Origin: Acidimicrobiia bacterium
Lineage (GTDB): Bacteria > Actinomycetota > Acidimicrobiia > IMCC26256 > PALSA-610
Direction of reading: 5' to 3'
NCBI GenBank assembly: GCA_036271555.1
Contig: DATBAK010000080.1
Coordinates: 1 to 33,229, forward strand
DNA length: 33,229 nucleotides
The position numbers were made by a program, and so were the translations under genes. This document shows, piece by piece, positions 18,044 through 25,386 of this stretch. The notes beneath the pieces were generated by a model that saw nothing but the letters and a program-made list of their open reading frames with translations, was not told the origin of the DNA and searched no databases. Numbering within the stretch: position 1 is the stretch's first letter; each line of letters begins with the position of its first letter.

Positions 18044-19960
18044 ATGTTCACGAGGCCCGAGGCGGGATCGATTCCTGACGCGCCGGGGTCGTACCAGTTC
18101 TTCGACGAGCAGGGCCGCGTCATCTACGTCGGCAAGGCCAAGAGCCTGCGCTCGCGGCTGTCGAACTACTTCGGCCCCCCGGCCTCGCTCCCCGAGCGCA
18201 CGCGCCAGATGGTCCGCGCCGCCGACCACGTCGAGTGGATCGAGGTGCGCAACGAGGTCGAGGCCCTCTTCCTCGAGTTCAACCTCATCAAGCGGCACCG
18301 GCCCCGCTTCAACATCCGGCTGAAGGACGACAAGTCGTATCCGTTCATGGCGGTCACGCTCGACGAGGACTGGCCGCGGGCGATGGTGATGCGCGGTCGC
18401 AAGCGCAAGGGCGTCCGCTACTTCGGTCCGTACGCGCACGCGTACGCGATCCGGGAGACGCTCGACCTGCTGCTCCGCACCTTCCCGATCCGCACGTGCA
18501 CGAACAACAAGTTCGACCGCCACCACAAGCTCGGCCGGCCCTGCCTCTACGCGCACATCGAGAAGTGCTCGGCACCGTGCGTCGGCGACATCAGCGCAGA
18601 CGACTACAAGCAACTCGTGCAGGAGCTGCTCGACTTCCTCGACGGTGAGTCCGACGCCGTGGTCGCGCGGCTCGAGTCGCAGATGCGGACCGCGGCCGAC
18701 GAGCTGGAGTTCGAACGGGCCGCACGAGTTCGCGACCAGCTCACGTCGGTACGCAAGGCGATCGAGCGCCAGCAGATGGTCGGCGCCCGCGAGGAGGACT
18801 ACGACCTGCTCGGGATCGCGGAGGACGAGCTCGAGGCGTCGGTCCAGGTCTTCTACGTCCGGCGGGGGAGGGTCGTCGGCCGCAAGGGGATCATCGTCGA
18901 CAAGGTCGAGGACGTGCAGACGCCGGCCCTCGTCGCGCGGGTCATCGAGCAGCTCTACGCCGACGCGCCGCAGACCGACATCCCGAAGGAGATCCTGGTC
19001 CCCGTCGAACCCGAAGAGCTCGCGTTGTACGAGGAGTTCCTGACGTTCGCGCGCGAGTCGAAGGTCGGCATCCGTGTGCCGCAGCGCGGCGCGAAGCGCG
19101 AGCTCCTTGCGACCGCGACCCTCAATGCGAAGGAAGCGTTCGCGCGCCACAAGCTGCGACGGGCCTCCGACCACAACGCGCGTGCCCGCGCGCTCGTCGC
19201 GCTCCAGGACGCGCTCGAGCTGCCCGAGGCACCCTTGCGCATCGAGTGCTTCGACATCTCACACACGCAAGGAGTGGAGATCGTCGCGTCGATGGTGGTG
19301 ATGGAGGACGGACTGCCCAAGCGATCGGACTACCGCCGCTTCAAGATCAAGACCCTCGACGGACAAGACGACTTCGCGGCGATGGAAGAGGTGCTCACGC
19401 GCCGCTTCCGCAACTACCTGCGCGAGCGCGACGAAGGCGCGCAGGCGGGCAAGCGGTTCTCCTATCCACCGAACCTGTTGCTGATCGACGGCGGCAAGGG
19501 TCAGCTCGGTGTCGCGTCGCGCGTGCTCGAAGAGCTCGGCCTCGAGGACATCTGCGTCGCGAGCCTCGCGAAGAAGTTCGAGGAGGTGTACCAGCCCGGT
19601 CGCCCGGAGCCGTTGCGCATCCCGCGCGACTCGGAGGCGCTCTATCTGCTCCAGCAGGTGCGCGACGAGGCGCACCGCTTCGCCATCACGTACCACCGGC
19701 AGCTACGAGGCAAGCGCATGACCCGCTCCGCGCTCGAGGGCGTGCCCGGGCTCGGCGAGAACCGGCGCAAGCGGCTCCTCAAGGAGTTCGGGTCGATCAA
19801 GAAGCTGCGGGAGCTCGCCGAGGAGCAGCTGGTCGACCTTCCGTGGCTGCCCGACACCGTCGGGCGCGCGACCTACGCCCATCTCCACGGCCTGGTGGCG
19901 CCGCCGCGCCTCAAGGCGCCCGAACCGGCCGTCCCGGCTCAGAACGGGGCGCCGAGCTGA
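18044..19960 (+). CDS. uvrC: Excinuclease ABC subunit C
   Basis: The 638-residue UvrC makes the two incisions in nucleotide excision repair with UvrAB. The GIY-YIG 3'-incision domain is at about 11-95 (PGSYQFF, then VIYVGKAKSLRSRLSNYF). The UVR motif that meets UvrB is near 206-240 (ADELEFERAARVRDQL). The RNase H-like 5'-incision domain is marked by CFDISHTQG and LLIDGGKGQLG. Helix-hairpin-helix repeats close the protein (VPGLGENRRKRLL). ATG 18044 opens on MFTRPEAGSIPDAPG, the usual UvrC position; no clear Shine-Dalgarno precedes it, and the longer frame from 17972 would begin inside the inverted repeat. rapZ starts 13 bases after its stop. Confidence 0.97.
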   Translation: MFTRPEAGSIPDAPGSYQFFDEQGRVIYVGKAKSLRSRLSNYFGPPASLPERTRQMVRAADHVEWIEVRNEVEALFLEFNLIKRHRPRFNIRLKDDKSYPFMAVTLDEDWPRAMVMRGRKRKGVRYFGPYAHAYAIRETLDLLLRTFPIRTCTNNKFDRHHKLGRPCLYAHIEKCSAPCVGDISADDYKQLVQELLDFLDGESDAVVARLESQMRTAADELEFERAARVRDQLTSVRKAIERQQMVGAREEDYDLLGIAEDELEASVQVFYVRRGRVVGRKGIIVDKVEDVQTPALVARVIEQLYADAPQTDIPKEILVPVEPEELALYEEFLTFARESKVGIRVPQRGAKRELLATATLNAKEAFARHKLRRASDHNARARALVALQDALELPEAPLRIECFDISHTQGVEIVASMVVMEDGLPKRSDYRRFKIKTLDGQDDFAAMEEVLTRRFRNYLRERDEGAQAGKRFSYPPNLLLIDGGKGQLGVASRVLEELGLEDICVASLAKKFEEVYQPGRPEPLRIPRDSEALYLLQQVRDEAHRFAITYHRQLRGKRMTRSALEGVPGLGENRRKRLLKEFGSIKKLRELAEEQLVDLPWLPDTVGRATYAHLHGLVAPPRLKAPEPAVPAQNGAPS

Positions 19961-19973
19961 CGATGGGAACCTG

Positions 19974-20846
19974 ATGGACAGCGTCTCCCCGCTCGACGTG
20001 ACGATCATCACCGGCATGTCCGGTGCCGGTCGTTCGGAGGCCGCGCACGTCCTCGAGGACATCGGCTTCTTCGTCATCGACAACATGCCGCCCGCACTCA
20101 TCTCGAAGGTCGCGGAGCTGGCGCGCGATCGCGACCGTCCGACGCGCTACGGGCTCGTCGTCGACGTGCGCTCCGGCGACTTCCTCGCCGAGCTGCTCGA
20201 CGCGCGCGCCGAGCTCGTCGCGATGGGCGCGCGCGTGCGCATCCTCTTCCTCGACGCGTCCGACGAAGTGCTCGTGCGCCGCTACGAGGCGAGCCGCCGT
20301 CGCCATCCGCTCTCGGACTCCGACCGTGTGAGCGACGGCATCGCGCACGAGCGCGCGTTGCTCGAAGAGCTGCGCGGCGAGGCCGACATCCTCGTCGACA
20401 CCACGAACGTGAACGTGCACGAGCTCGCGGAACGCCTGCGTCCCAGCTTCGCCGACGACCCGGAAGCGATCCGCCTGCAGACGAGCATCGTGTCGTTCGG
20501 CTACAAGCACGGGCTGCCGCTCGACGTCGACCTCGTGTTCGACTGCCGCTTCCTGCCGAACCCGCACTGGATCGAGTCGCTGCGCCCGCTGACGGGCCTC
20601 GACGAAGACGTCCGCGACTACGTGCTCGCGCAGCCCGCGACCGGTCGCTTCCTCGAGGAGCTCGACCGCCTGTTCGCGCTGTTGCTCCCCGCGTTCGAGC
20701 AGGAGCGCAAGTCGTACCTGTCGATCGGCGTCGGCTGCACCGGCGGCCGGCACCGCAGCGTCGTCCTCGCCGACCAGCTCGCGCGGCTCCTCGCGGCGCG
20801 TGGCTACCCGGCGAAGGTCCATCACCGCGACGTGGGACGCGGGTGA
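19974..20846 (+). CDS. rapZ: RNase adapter / nucleotide-binding protein RapZ (YvcJ)
   Basis: The 290-residue P-loop protein shows GMSGAGRS (14-21), VIDNMPPALI, VVDVRSGDF and the conserved C-terminal block YLSIGVGCTGGRHRSV. In enterobacteria RapZ guides RNase E to the small RNA that controls GlmS; in Gram-positives the function is less clear, though the gene is nearly always beside yvcK. The P-loop has Arg in place of Lys, which as I recall is also the case in actinobacterial members (for instance the mycobacterial one), so I do not treat it as a loss. ATG 19974 is 13 bases after uvrC and the stop lies 4 bases before yvcK, consistent with one operon. Confidence 0.94.
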   Translation: MDSVSPLDVTIITGMSGAGRSEAAHVLEDIGFFVIDNMPPALISKVAELARDRDRPTRYGLVVDVRSGDFLAELLDARAELVAMGARVRILFLDASDEVLVRRYEASRRRHPLSDSDRVSDGIAHERALLEELRGEADILVDTTNVNVHELAERLRPSFADDPEAIRLQTSIVSFGYKHGLPLDVDLVFDCRFLPNPHWIESLRPLTGLDEDVRDYVLAQPATGRFLEELDRLFALLLPAFEQERKSYLSIGVGCTGGRHRSVVLADQLARLLAARGYPAKVHHRDVGRG

Positions 20847-20850
20847 CGTC

Positions 20851-21816
20851 ATGGTGAGCCAGCCGATCGAGCCGCGGCCCGAGATCGTCATCGACGTGCA
20901 GCACGAGCTCGTCGAGCACGCCGGCCCACCGGCAGGCCCGTCGGTCGTCGCGCTCGGCGGCGGTCACGGGCTCGCGGTCGCGTTGCGCGCCGCGCGCCAG
21001 TACGCGGGTTCGATCACCGCGATCGTGAGCGTTGCCGACGACGGCGGTTCGTCCGGACGGTTGCGGCGCGACTTCGACGTCCCCGCGCCGGGCGATCTCC
21101 GCAAGTCGCTCGTCGCGCTCGCCGGCGACGGCAGCCCGTGGGCCGCGGTGCTCGAGCACCGCTTCCACTCCGGCGAGCTCGACGGTCACGCGCTCGGCAA
21201 CCTGCTGCTCGTCGGTCTCATCGACGCGCTCGGCGACCTGCCCACCGCGCTCCAGGAGGCGGGGCGGCTGGTCGACGCGGTCGGCCGCGTGCTGCCCGCG
21301 ACCGTCGACCCGGTCGTCATCAAGGCCGACGTCGACGGCGAGGTCATCTCGGGTCAGGTCGCGGTCTCCGAGGCCGGGGGGCGGGGCCGAATCCGCGGTC
21401 TCCACCTCGTGCCGCGCGACGTGTCCGCGTGCCCGGCCGCGGTCGACGCGATCGCGCACGCCGACCAGATCCTCGTCGGGCCCGGCTCGCTCTACACGAG
21501 CTTGCTCGCGGTGCTCGTGGTGCCCGAGATCCGCCTCGCGCTCGCGTTGGCGAAGGGCCGAATCGTGCAGGTGGCGAACCTCCGCACCGAGAGCCCCGAG
21601 ACCGAGGGGCTCGACGGCACCGACCACGTGCTCGCCCTGCTCGAGCACCGGATCCGCATCGACACGTTCCTCTACGACCGCTCGGGACCCCTCGCGGTCA
21701 ACGACGCGTATCTCTTCGAGCACGGTGTGATGCCGGTCGGTGCCGACCTCGCGCCCGAGGGCTCTCCGCAGCACGAGCCGTCACAACTGGCGGGTGCGCT
21801 CCGCGACCTGCTGTAG
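20851..21816 (+). CDS. yvcK: Gluconeogenesis factor YvcK/CofD-like
   Basis: The 321-residue protein has VVALGGGHGLAVALRAAR near residue 32, VSVADDGGSSGRLRRDF, PAPGDLRKSLVAL, GNLLLVGL and DQILVGPGSLYTSLLAVL. These are the motifs of the CofD/YvcK superfamily. YvcK binds UDP-GlcNAc and is needed for growth on gluconeogenic carbon and normal cell-wall building in Bacillus and mycobacteria. ATG 20851 is taken as start; the upstream in-frame start at 20800 lies in rapZ. In many Gram-positives whiA comes next, but here gap follows after 60 bases. A link to UDP-GlcNAc is noteworthy beside a locus that consumes it, though both are common. Confidence 0.93.
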   Translation: MVSQPIEPRPEIVIDVQHELVEHAGPPAGPSVVALGGGHGLAVALRAARQYAGSITAIVSVADDGGSSGRLRRDFDVPAPGDLRKSLVALAGDGSPWAAVLEHRFHSGELDGHALGNLLLVGLIDALGDLPTALQEAGRLVDAVGRVLPATVDPVVIKADVDGEVISGQVAVSEAGGRGRIRGLHLVPRDVSACPAAVDAIAHADQILVGPGSLYTSLLAVLVVPEIRLALALAKGRIVQVANLRTESPETEGLDGTDHVLALLEHRIRIDTFLYDRSGPLAVNDAYLFEHGVMPVGADLAPEGSPQHEPSQLAGALRDLL

Positions 21817-21876
21817 TCCTACGCTCGTTGCCGCCACAGTCGTGGTGTGCGCATGAGTCGTGGACCAGGAGGGCCG

Positions 21877-22911
21877 ATGGCCGTCAAGGTGGGCATCAAC
21901 GGATTCGGACGGATCGGTCGGTCCTTCTACCGGGCGATCCTCGCCCGAGGCGCCGACGCCGGCGTCGAGCTCGTCGCCGTGAACGACCCGTTCGGCGACG
22001 CCAACACCATGGCGTTCCTGCTGAAGCACGACTCGGTCGGGCGCACGCTGGCGAACGAGGTGAAGGTCACCGACGGCGGCTTCTCGGTGTCGGGGGTGCC
22101 CGACGTGAAGAAGCTCAACGAGAAGGACCCGGGTGCGATCCCCTGGGGCGACGAAGGGGTCGACGTCGTCATCGAGTCGACCGGGCTCTTCACCGCGCGC
22201 GACGCGGCCGCGGGTCACCTCGAGGGTGGCGCCAAGCGCGTGATCATCTCCGCGCCGAGCGGCGACGCCGACGCGATGATCTGCATGGGCGTGAACGACG
22301 GCGTCTTCGACTCCGCCAATCACCACGTCATCTCGAACGCGTCGTGCACCACGAACTGCCTCGCGCCGATGGTGCGCGTGCTGCACGAGAAGTTCACGAT
22401 CGAACAGGGCCTCATCAACACGGTCCACTCGTACACGAGCGACCAGCAGCTGGTCGATCAGGCGACCGCGACGCGCTCGGGCAAGCCCGATCTTCGTCGC
22501 ATGCGCGCCGCCGCGCTGTCGATCATCCCGAACACCACGGGCGCGGCGCGCGCGATCGGTCAGGTCGTGCCGGAGCTGAAGGGCAAGCTCGACGGCATGT
22601 CGCTGCGGGTGCCCACGCCGACGGGTTCGATCACCGACCTCGTCGCGACGCTCGGGACCGACGTCGACGTCGAAGCGGTGAACGCCGCGTTCGCGGAAGC
22701 GTCGAACGACCGGTCGTACCGCGGCGTGCTCGAGTACAGCGACGAGCCGCTCGTGTCCGCCGACATCGTGCAGAACCCGTCGTCGTGCATCTTCTCGTCC
22801 GTCGACACGATGGTCATGGGCGGTCGGATGGTGAAGGTGCTCGGCTGGTACGACAACGAGTGGGGCTACTCGAACCGCCTCGTCGACCTCGTGAAGTTCG
22901 TCGGCGCCTGA
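21877..22911 (+). CDS. gap: Glyceraldehyde-3-phosphate dehydrogenase, type I
   Basis: The 344-residue enzyme oxidises glyceraldehyde 3-phosphate to 1,3-bisphosphoglycerate. VGINGFGRIGR (5-15) binds NAD, the Asp in AVNDPFGD favours NAD over NADP, SNASCTTNC holds catalytic Cys157, and DNEWGYSNR is the C-terminal signature. ATG 21877 has AGGAGG at 21867-21872 and gives the usual MAVKVGING start; in-frame starts at 21847 and 21853 are less likely. It heads the gap-pgk-tpiA run, with pgk 7 bases on. It is slightly longer than typical (about 335). Confidence 0.97.
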   Translation: MAVKVGINGFGRIGRSFYRAILARGADAGVELVAVNDPFGDANTMAFLLKHDSVGRTLANEVKVTDGGFSVSGVPDVKKLNEKDPGAIPWGDEGVDVVIESTGLFTARDAAAGHLEGGAKRVIISAPSGDADAMICMGVNDGVFDSANHHVISNASCTTNCLAPMVRVLHEKFTIEQGLINTVHSYTSDQQLVDQATATRSGKPDLRRMRAAALSIIPNTTGAARAIGQVVPELKGKLDGMSLRVPTPTGSITDLVATLGTDVDVEAVNAAFAEASNDRSYRGVLEYSDEPLVSADIVQNPSSCIFSSVDTMVMGGRMVKVLGWYDNEWGYSNRLVDLVKFVGA

Positions 22912-22918
22912 TCCGATC

Positions 22919-24094
22919 TTGATCCCCCAACTCGAAGACCTTCCGTCGGTCGCAGGCCGGCGTGTGCTCTTGCGCGCCGACTTCAACGTCCCGCTCGCGA
23001 ACGGTCAGATCGACGACGAGCTCCGCATCGTCGCCGCGCTCCCGACGATCGAGTGGCTGCTCGAGCAGGGCGCCGCGGTGGTCGCGTGCTCACACCTCGG
23101 CCGGCCCAAGGGCGGCTTCGACCCGACGCTCTCGCTCGCGCCGGTCGCACAGCGGCTGCACGAGAAGCTGAACCGCACGGTGACGCTCGCGTCGGGCGTC
23201 GTCGGCGACGCCGTGAACGCGGAAGCGAACGCGTTGCAGCCGGGCGAGATCCTGCTGCTCGAGAACCTGCGGTTCGAGGCGGGGGAGACGAAGAACGATC
23301 CGGACTTCGCGTCCGCGCTCTCGGCACTGGGGGAGCGCTACGTCGACGACGCGTTCGGTGCCGCGCACCGCGCGCACGCGTCGATCGTCGGTCCGCCCGA
23401 GCGCATGCCGAGCGCGGCGGGGCGGTTGCTCGCGCGCGAGGTCGAGGTGCTCGGCGGTCTGTTGCACGAGCCGAAGCGGCCGTTCGTGACGATCCTCGGC
23501 GGCGTGAAGGTCAGCGACAAGATCGGCTTCATCGACGTGCTGCTCGAGAAGTGCGACACGTTGCTCATCGGCGGCGCGATGGCGTTCACGTTCCTCGTCG
23601 CGCAGGGCTACGAAGTCGGCGACTCGCTCGTGGAGACCGAGATGGTCGAGCACTGCAAGAAATTGCTCGAGACCGGGCGCGTGATCGTGCCGACGGATGT
23701 CGTCGTCGCTCAGGAGATGACGCCCGACGCGCAGGCGCGCCACGTGAGCGCGACCCGCATCCCGCCCGGGTGGAAGGGACTCGACATCGGCCCGGAGACC
23801 GCGGGGAACTTCGCCGACGTCGTCGACGGCGCGGCGACGGTGCTGTGGAACGGGCCGATGGGCGTGTTCGAGATGGCACCGTTCGCGGCGGGCACGCGCA
23901 CGGTCGCGGAAGCGGTCGCGGAGTGCAGCGGCTTCACCGTCATCGGTGGCGGCGACAGCGCGTCGGCCGTCCTCCACTTCGGTGTCGCCGATCGCATCGA
24001 TCATGTGAGCACGGGTGGTGGCGCGAGCCTCGAGTTCATCGAAGCCGGCGACCTTCCCGGTCTGCGCGCGTTGCGCGAAGGCGTGAGAGGCTGA
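22919..24094 (+). CDS. pgk: Phosphoglycerate kinase
   Basis: The 391-residue enzyme shows VLLRADFNVPL near the N-terminus (substrate site), SHLGRPKG, LLENLRFEAGE, ILGGVKVSDKI, the hinge region, and LWNGPMGVFE followed by VIGGGDSASAV for ATP binding. It makes ATP from 1,3-bisphosphoglycerate. The start is TTG at 22919, 7 bases after the gap stop, with no good Shine-Dalgarno, so translation is probably coupled to gap. Length is normal. Confidence 0.97.
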   Translation: MIPQLEDLPSVAGRRVLLRADFNVPLANGQIDDELRIVAALPTIEWLLEQGAAVVACSHLGRPKGGFDPTLSLAPVAQRLHEKLNRTVTLASGVVGDAVNAEANALQPGEILLLENLRFEAGETKNDPDFASALSALGERYVDDAFGAAHRAHASIVGPPERMPSAAGRLLAREVEVLGGLLHEPKRPFVTILGGVKVSDKIGFIDVLLEKCDTLLIGGAMAFTFLVAQGYEVGDSLVETEMVEHCKKLLETGRVIVPTDVVVAQEMTPDAQARHVSATRIPPGWKGLDIGPETAGNFADVVDGAATVLWNGPMGVFEMAPFAAGTRTVAEAVAECSGFTVIGGGDSASAVLHFGVADRIDHVSTGGGASLEFIEAGDLPGLRALREGVRG

Positions 24095-24100
24095 CCCTCG

Positions 24101-24898
24101 ATGAGCAGCAACAGCACACCGCACACGCGCAAGCCGATGATGGCCGGTAACTGGAAGATGCATCACACGCACCTCGAGGCGATCCAGGTGGTGCAGAAGC
24201 TGTCGTACCGCTTGGAGCAATCCGACTACGTCGCGTGCGACGTCGTCGTGTGCCCCGCGTTCACCGCGTTGCGTTCCGTGCAGACGACGATCGACAGCGA
24301 TCACATTCCGATCGCGCTCGGCGCGCAGGATTGCTACTGGGAGACGCAGGGCGCGTTCACGGGTGAGGTGAGCGCACCGATGCTCGCGAAGCTCAACGTG
24401 AGCTATGTCATCGTCGGTCATTCCGAGCGGCGGCAGATCTTCGGCGAGACCGACGAGATGGTCGCGAAGAAGCTGCACGCGACCCTCGCGTCGGGAATGC
24501 TGCCGATCCTCTGCGTCGGCGAGACGCTCGAGGAGCGCGAGGCCGGCGGGACCGACGCCAAGGTGCAGGGTCAGGTCGAGGCGGCGCTTCGCGAGGTCGG
24601 CTCCGACGCGATCGGCGACCTCGTGATCGCGTACGAGCCGATCTGGGCGATCGGCACCGGCCACAACGCCACGCCGCAGGACGCGAGCTCGACCATCGGG
24701 ACGATCCGGGCGACGGTCGCGGCCCTGGCCGGCGAGCCGGCGTCGCAGTCGACCCGGATCCTCTACGGGGGAAGCGTCAAGCCCGGCAACATCGCCGCGC
24801 TCATGGCGGAGTCCGAGGTCGACGGTGCGCTGATCGGCGGCGCCTCCCTGGACCCCGACGAGTTCGCCCGCGTCGTCCGGTTCGCACACGCCTCCTAG
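24101..24898 (+). CDS. tpiA: Triosephosphate isomerase
   Basis: The 265-residue TIM barrel has GNWKM with Lys19, GHSERR with His107, AYEPIWAIGTG with the catalytic Glu179, and YGGSVKPGN plus GALIGGASL for the phosphate. It interconverts dihydroxyacetone phosphate and glyceraldehyde 3-phosphate. ATG 24101 is 6 bases after the pgk stop. The N-terminus carries about 10 extra polar residues before the conserved RKPMMAGNW, normal for actinobacteria. Confidence 0.97.
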   Translation: MSSNSTPHTRKPMMAGNWKMHHTHLEAIQVVQKLSYRLEQSDYVACDVVVCPAFTALRSVQTTIDSDHIPIALGAQDCYWETQGAFTGEVSAPMLAKLNVSYVIVGHSERRQIFGETDEMVAKKLHATLASGMLPILCVGETLEEREAGGTDAKVQGQVEAALREVGSDAIGDLVIAYEPIWAIGTGHNATPQDASSTIGTIRATVAALAGEPASQSTRILYGGSVKPGNIAALMAESEVDGALIGGASLDPDEFARVVRFAHAS

Positions 24899-24939
24899 GC
24901 CGGGCCTCCGGAGCATCTGTTCCGATTCTGACCGGCGCA

Positions 24940-24953
24940 GGAAGAATTCTTCC
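24940..24953. promoter_or_regulatory. 14-bp perfect palindrome after tpiA
   Basis: GGAAGAATTCTTCC lies in the 162-base gap between tpiA and secG, about 45 bases before the secG -10. It is AT-richer than its surroundings and could be an operator for the secG promoter or the stem of a 3' hairpin of the glycolytic operon. No T-run follows. Confidence 0.4.
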
Positions 24954-24996
24954 GAGCGAAAGCGCAGGGTGACGCCCGCTTCGCCAGAAGCAGGGA

Positions 24997-25002
24997 TATG
25001 AT
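24997..25002 (+). promoter_or_regulatory. Candidate -10 element for secG
   Basis: TATGAT matches five of six bases of the TATAAT consensus and stands out in this GC-rich gap. No convincing -35 is found 16-18 bases upstream. A start of transcription near 25009 would give a leader of about 50 bases with GGAGGAAGGA at 25041-25050 before the GTG of secG. Confidence 0.45.
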
Positions 25003-25060
25003 CCGCGCACTTGGTCCCTCATGAGGGCCGGGTGCCAGCCGGAGGAAGGATCTCGGTCGC

Positions 25061-25291
25061 GTGATCAACGCGGTGCTCATCGTCATCCATCTCATCGTGT
25101 CCCTCACTCTCGTGGTCTTCGTGCTCCTGCACGCCGGCCGCGGTGGCGGACTCTCTGACATGTTTGGCGGTTCCGCGGGGGGAGCGATGGCCGGCGCCAC
25201 CGTGGTCGAGAAGAACCTCGACCGATTGACGGTCATGGCGTCCATCGTCTTCGCCTTCACGACCATCCTGCTCTCGATCCGACTTACGTGA
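25061..25291 (+). CDS. secG: Preprotein translocase subunit SecG
   Basis: This 76-residue protein has two hydrophobic helices (about 4-24 and 52-74) joined by a loop containing GRGGGLSDMFGGS, the usual SecG loop. SecG assists SecYE in protein export. GTG 25061 follows the strong ribosome site GGAGGAAGGA by about 10 bases. Its place after tpiA is typical for actinobacteria. Confidence 0.95.
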   Translation: MINAVLIVIHLIVSLTLVVFVLLHAGRGGGLSDMFGGSAGGAMAGATVVEKNLDRLTVMASIVFAFTTILLSIRLT

Positions 25292-25325
25292 GGGATTGTT
25301 TTGGCCGATAGGCCTTGAGTGCACC

Positions 25326-25347
25326 GATCGTCCCTGCCCGGACGATC
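25326..25347 (+). terminator. 8-bp hairpin between secG and the ABC binding-protein gene
   Basis: GATCGTCC and GGACGATC form a perfect 8-bp stem with a 6-base loop (CTGCCC), 35 bases after the secG stop and 40 bases before the start of the next gene. Only TTCC follows, so it is a weak terminator candidate; it could instead be a leader structure of the transporter mRNA. A smaller GGCC-GATA-GGCC hairpin lies just before it. Confidence 0.45.
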
Positions 25348-25386
25348 TTCCTGGGGGAAAACATTTTGGAGACGGGGAGGTCTCGA

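Noticed and set aside
17897-19174. 425-codon minus-strand frame opposite uvrC
   Set aside because: Shadow of uvrC; UvrC motifs on the plus strand are unmistakable.
20013-20036. Arg in place of the P-loop Lys of RapZ as a possible loss of function
   Set aside because: As far as I recall, actinobacterial RapZ proteins commonly have GAGR here, so it is probably a lineage feature.
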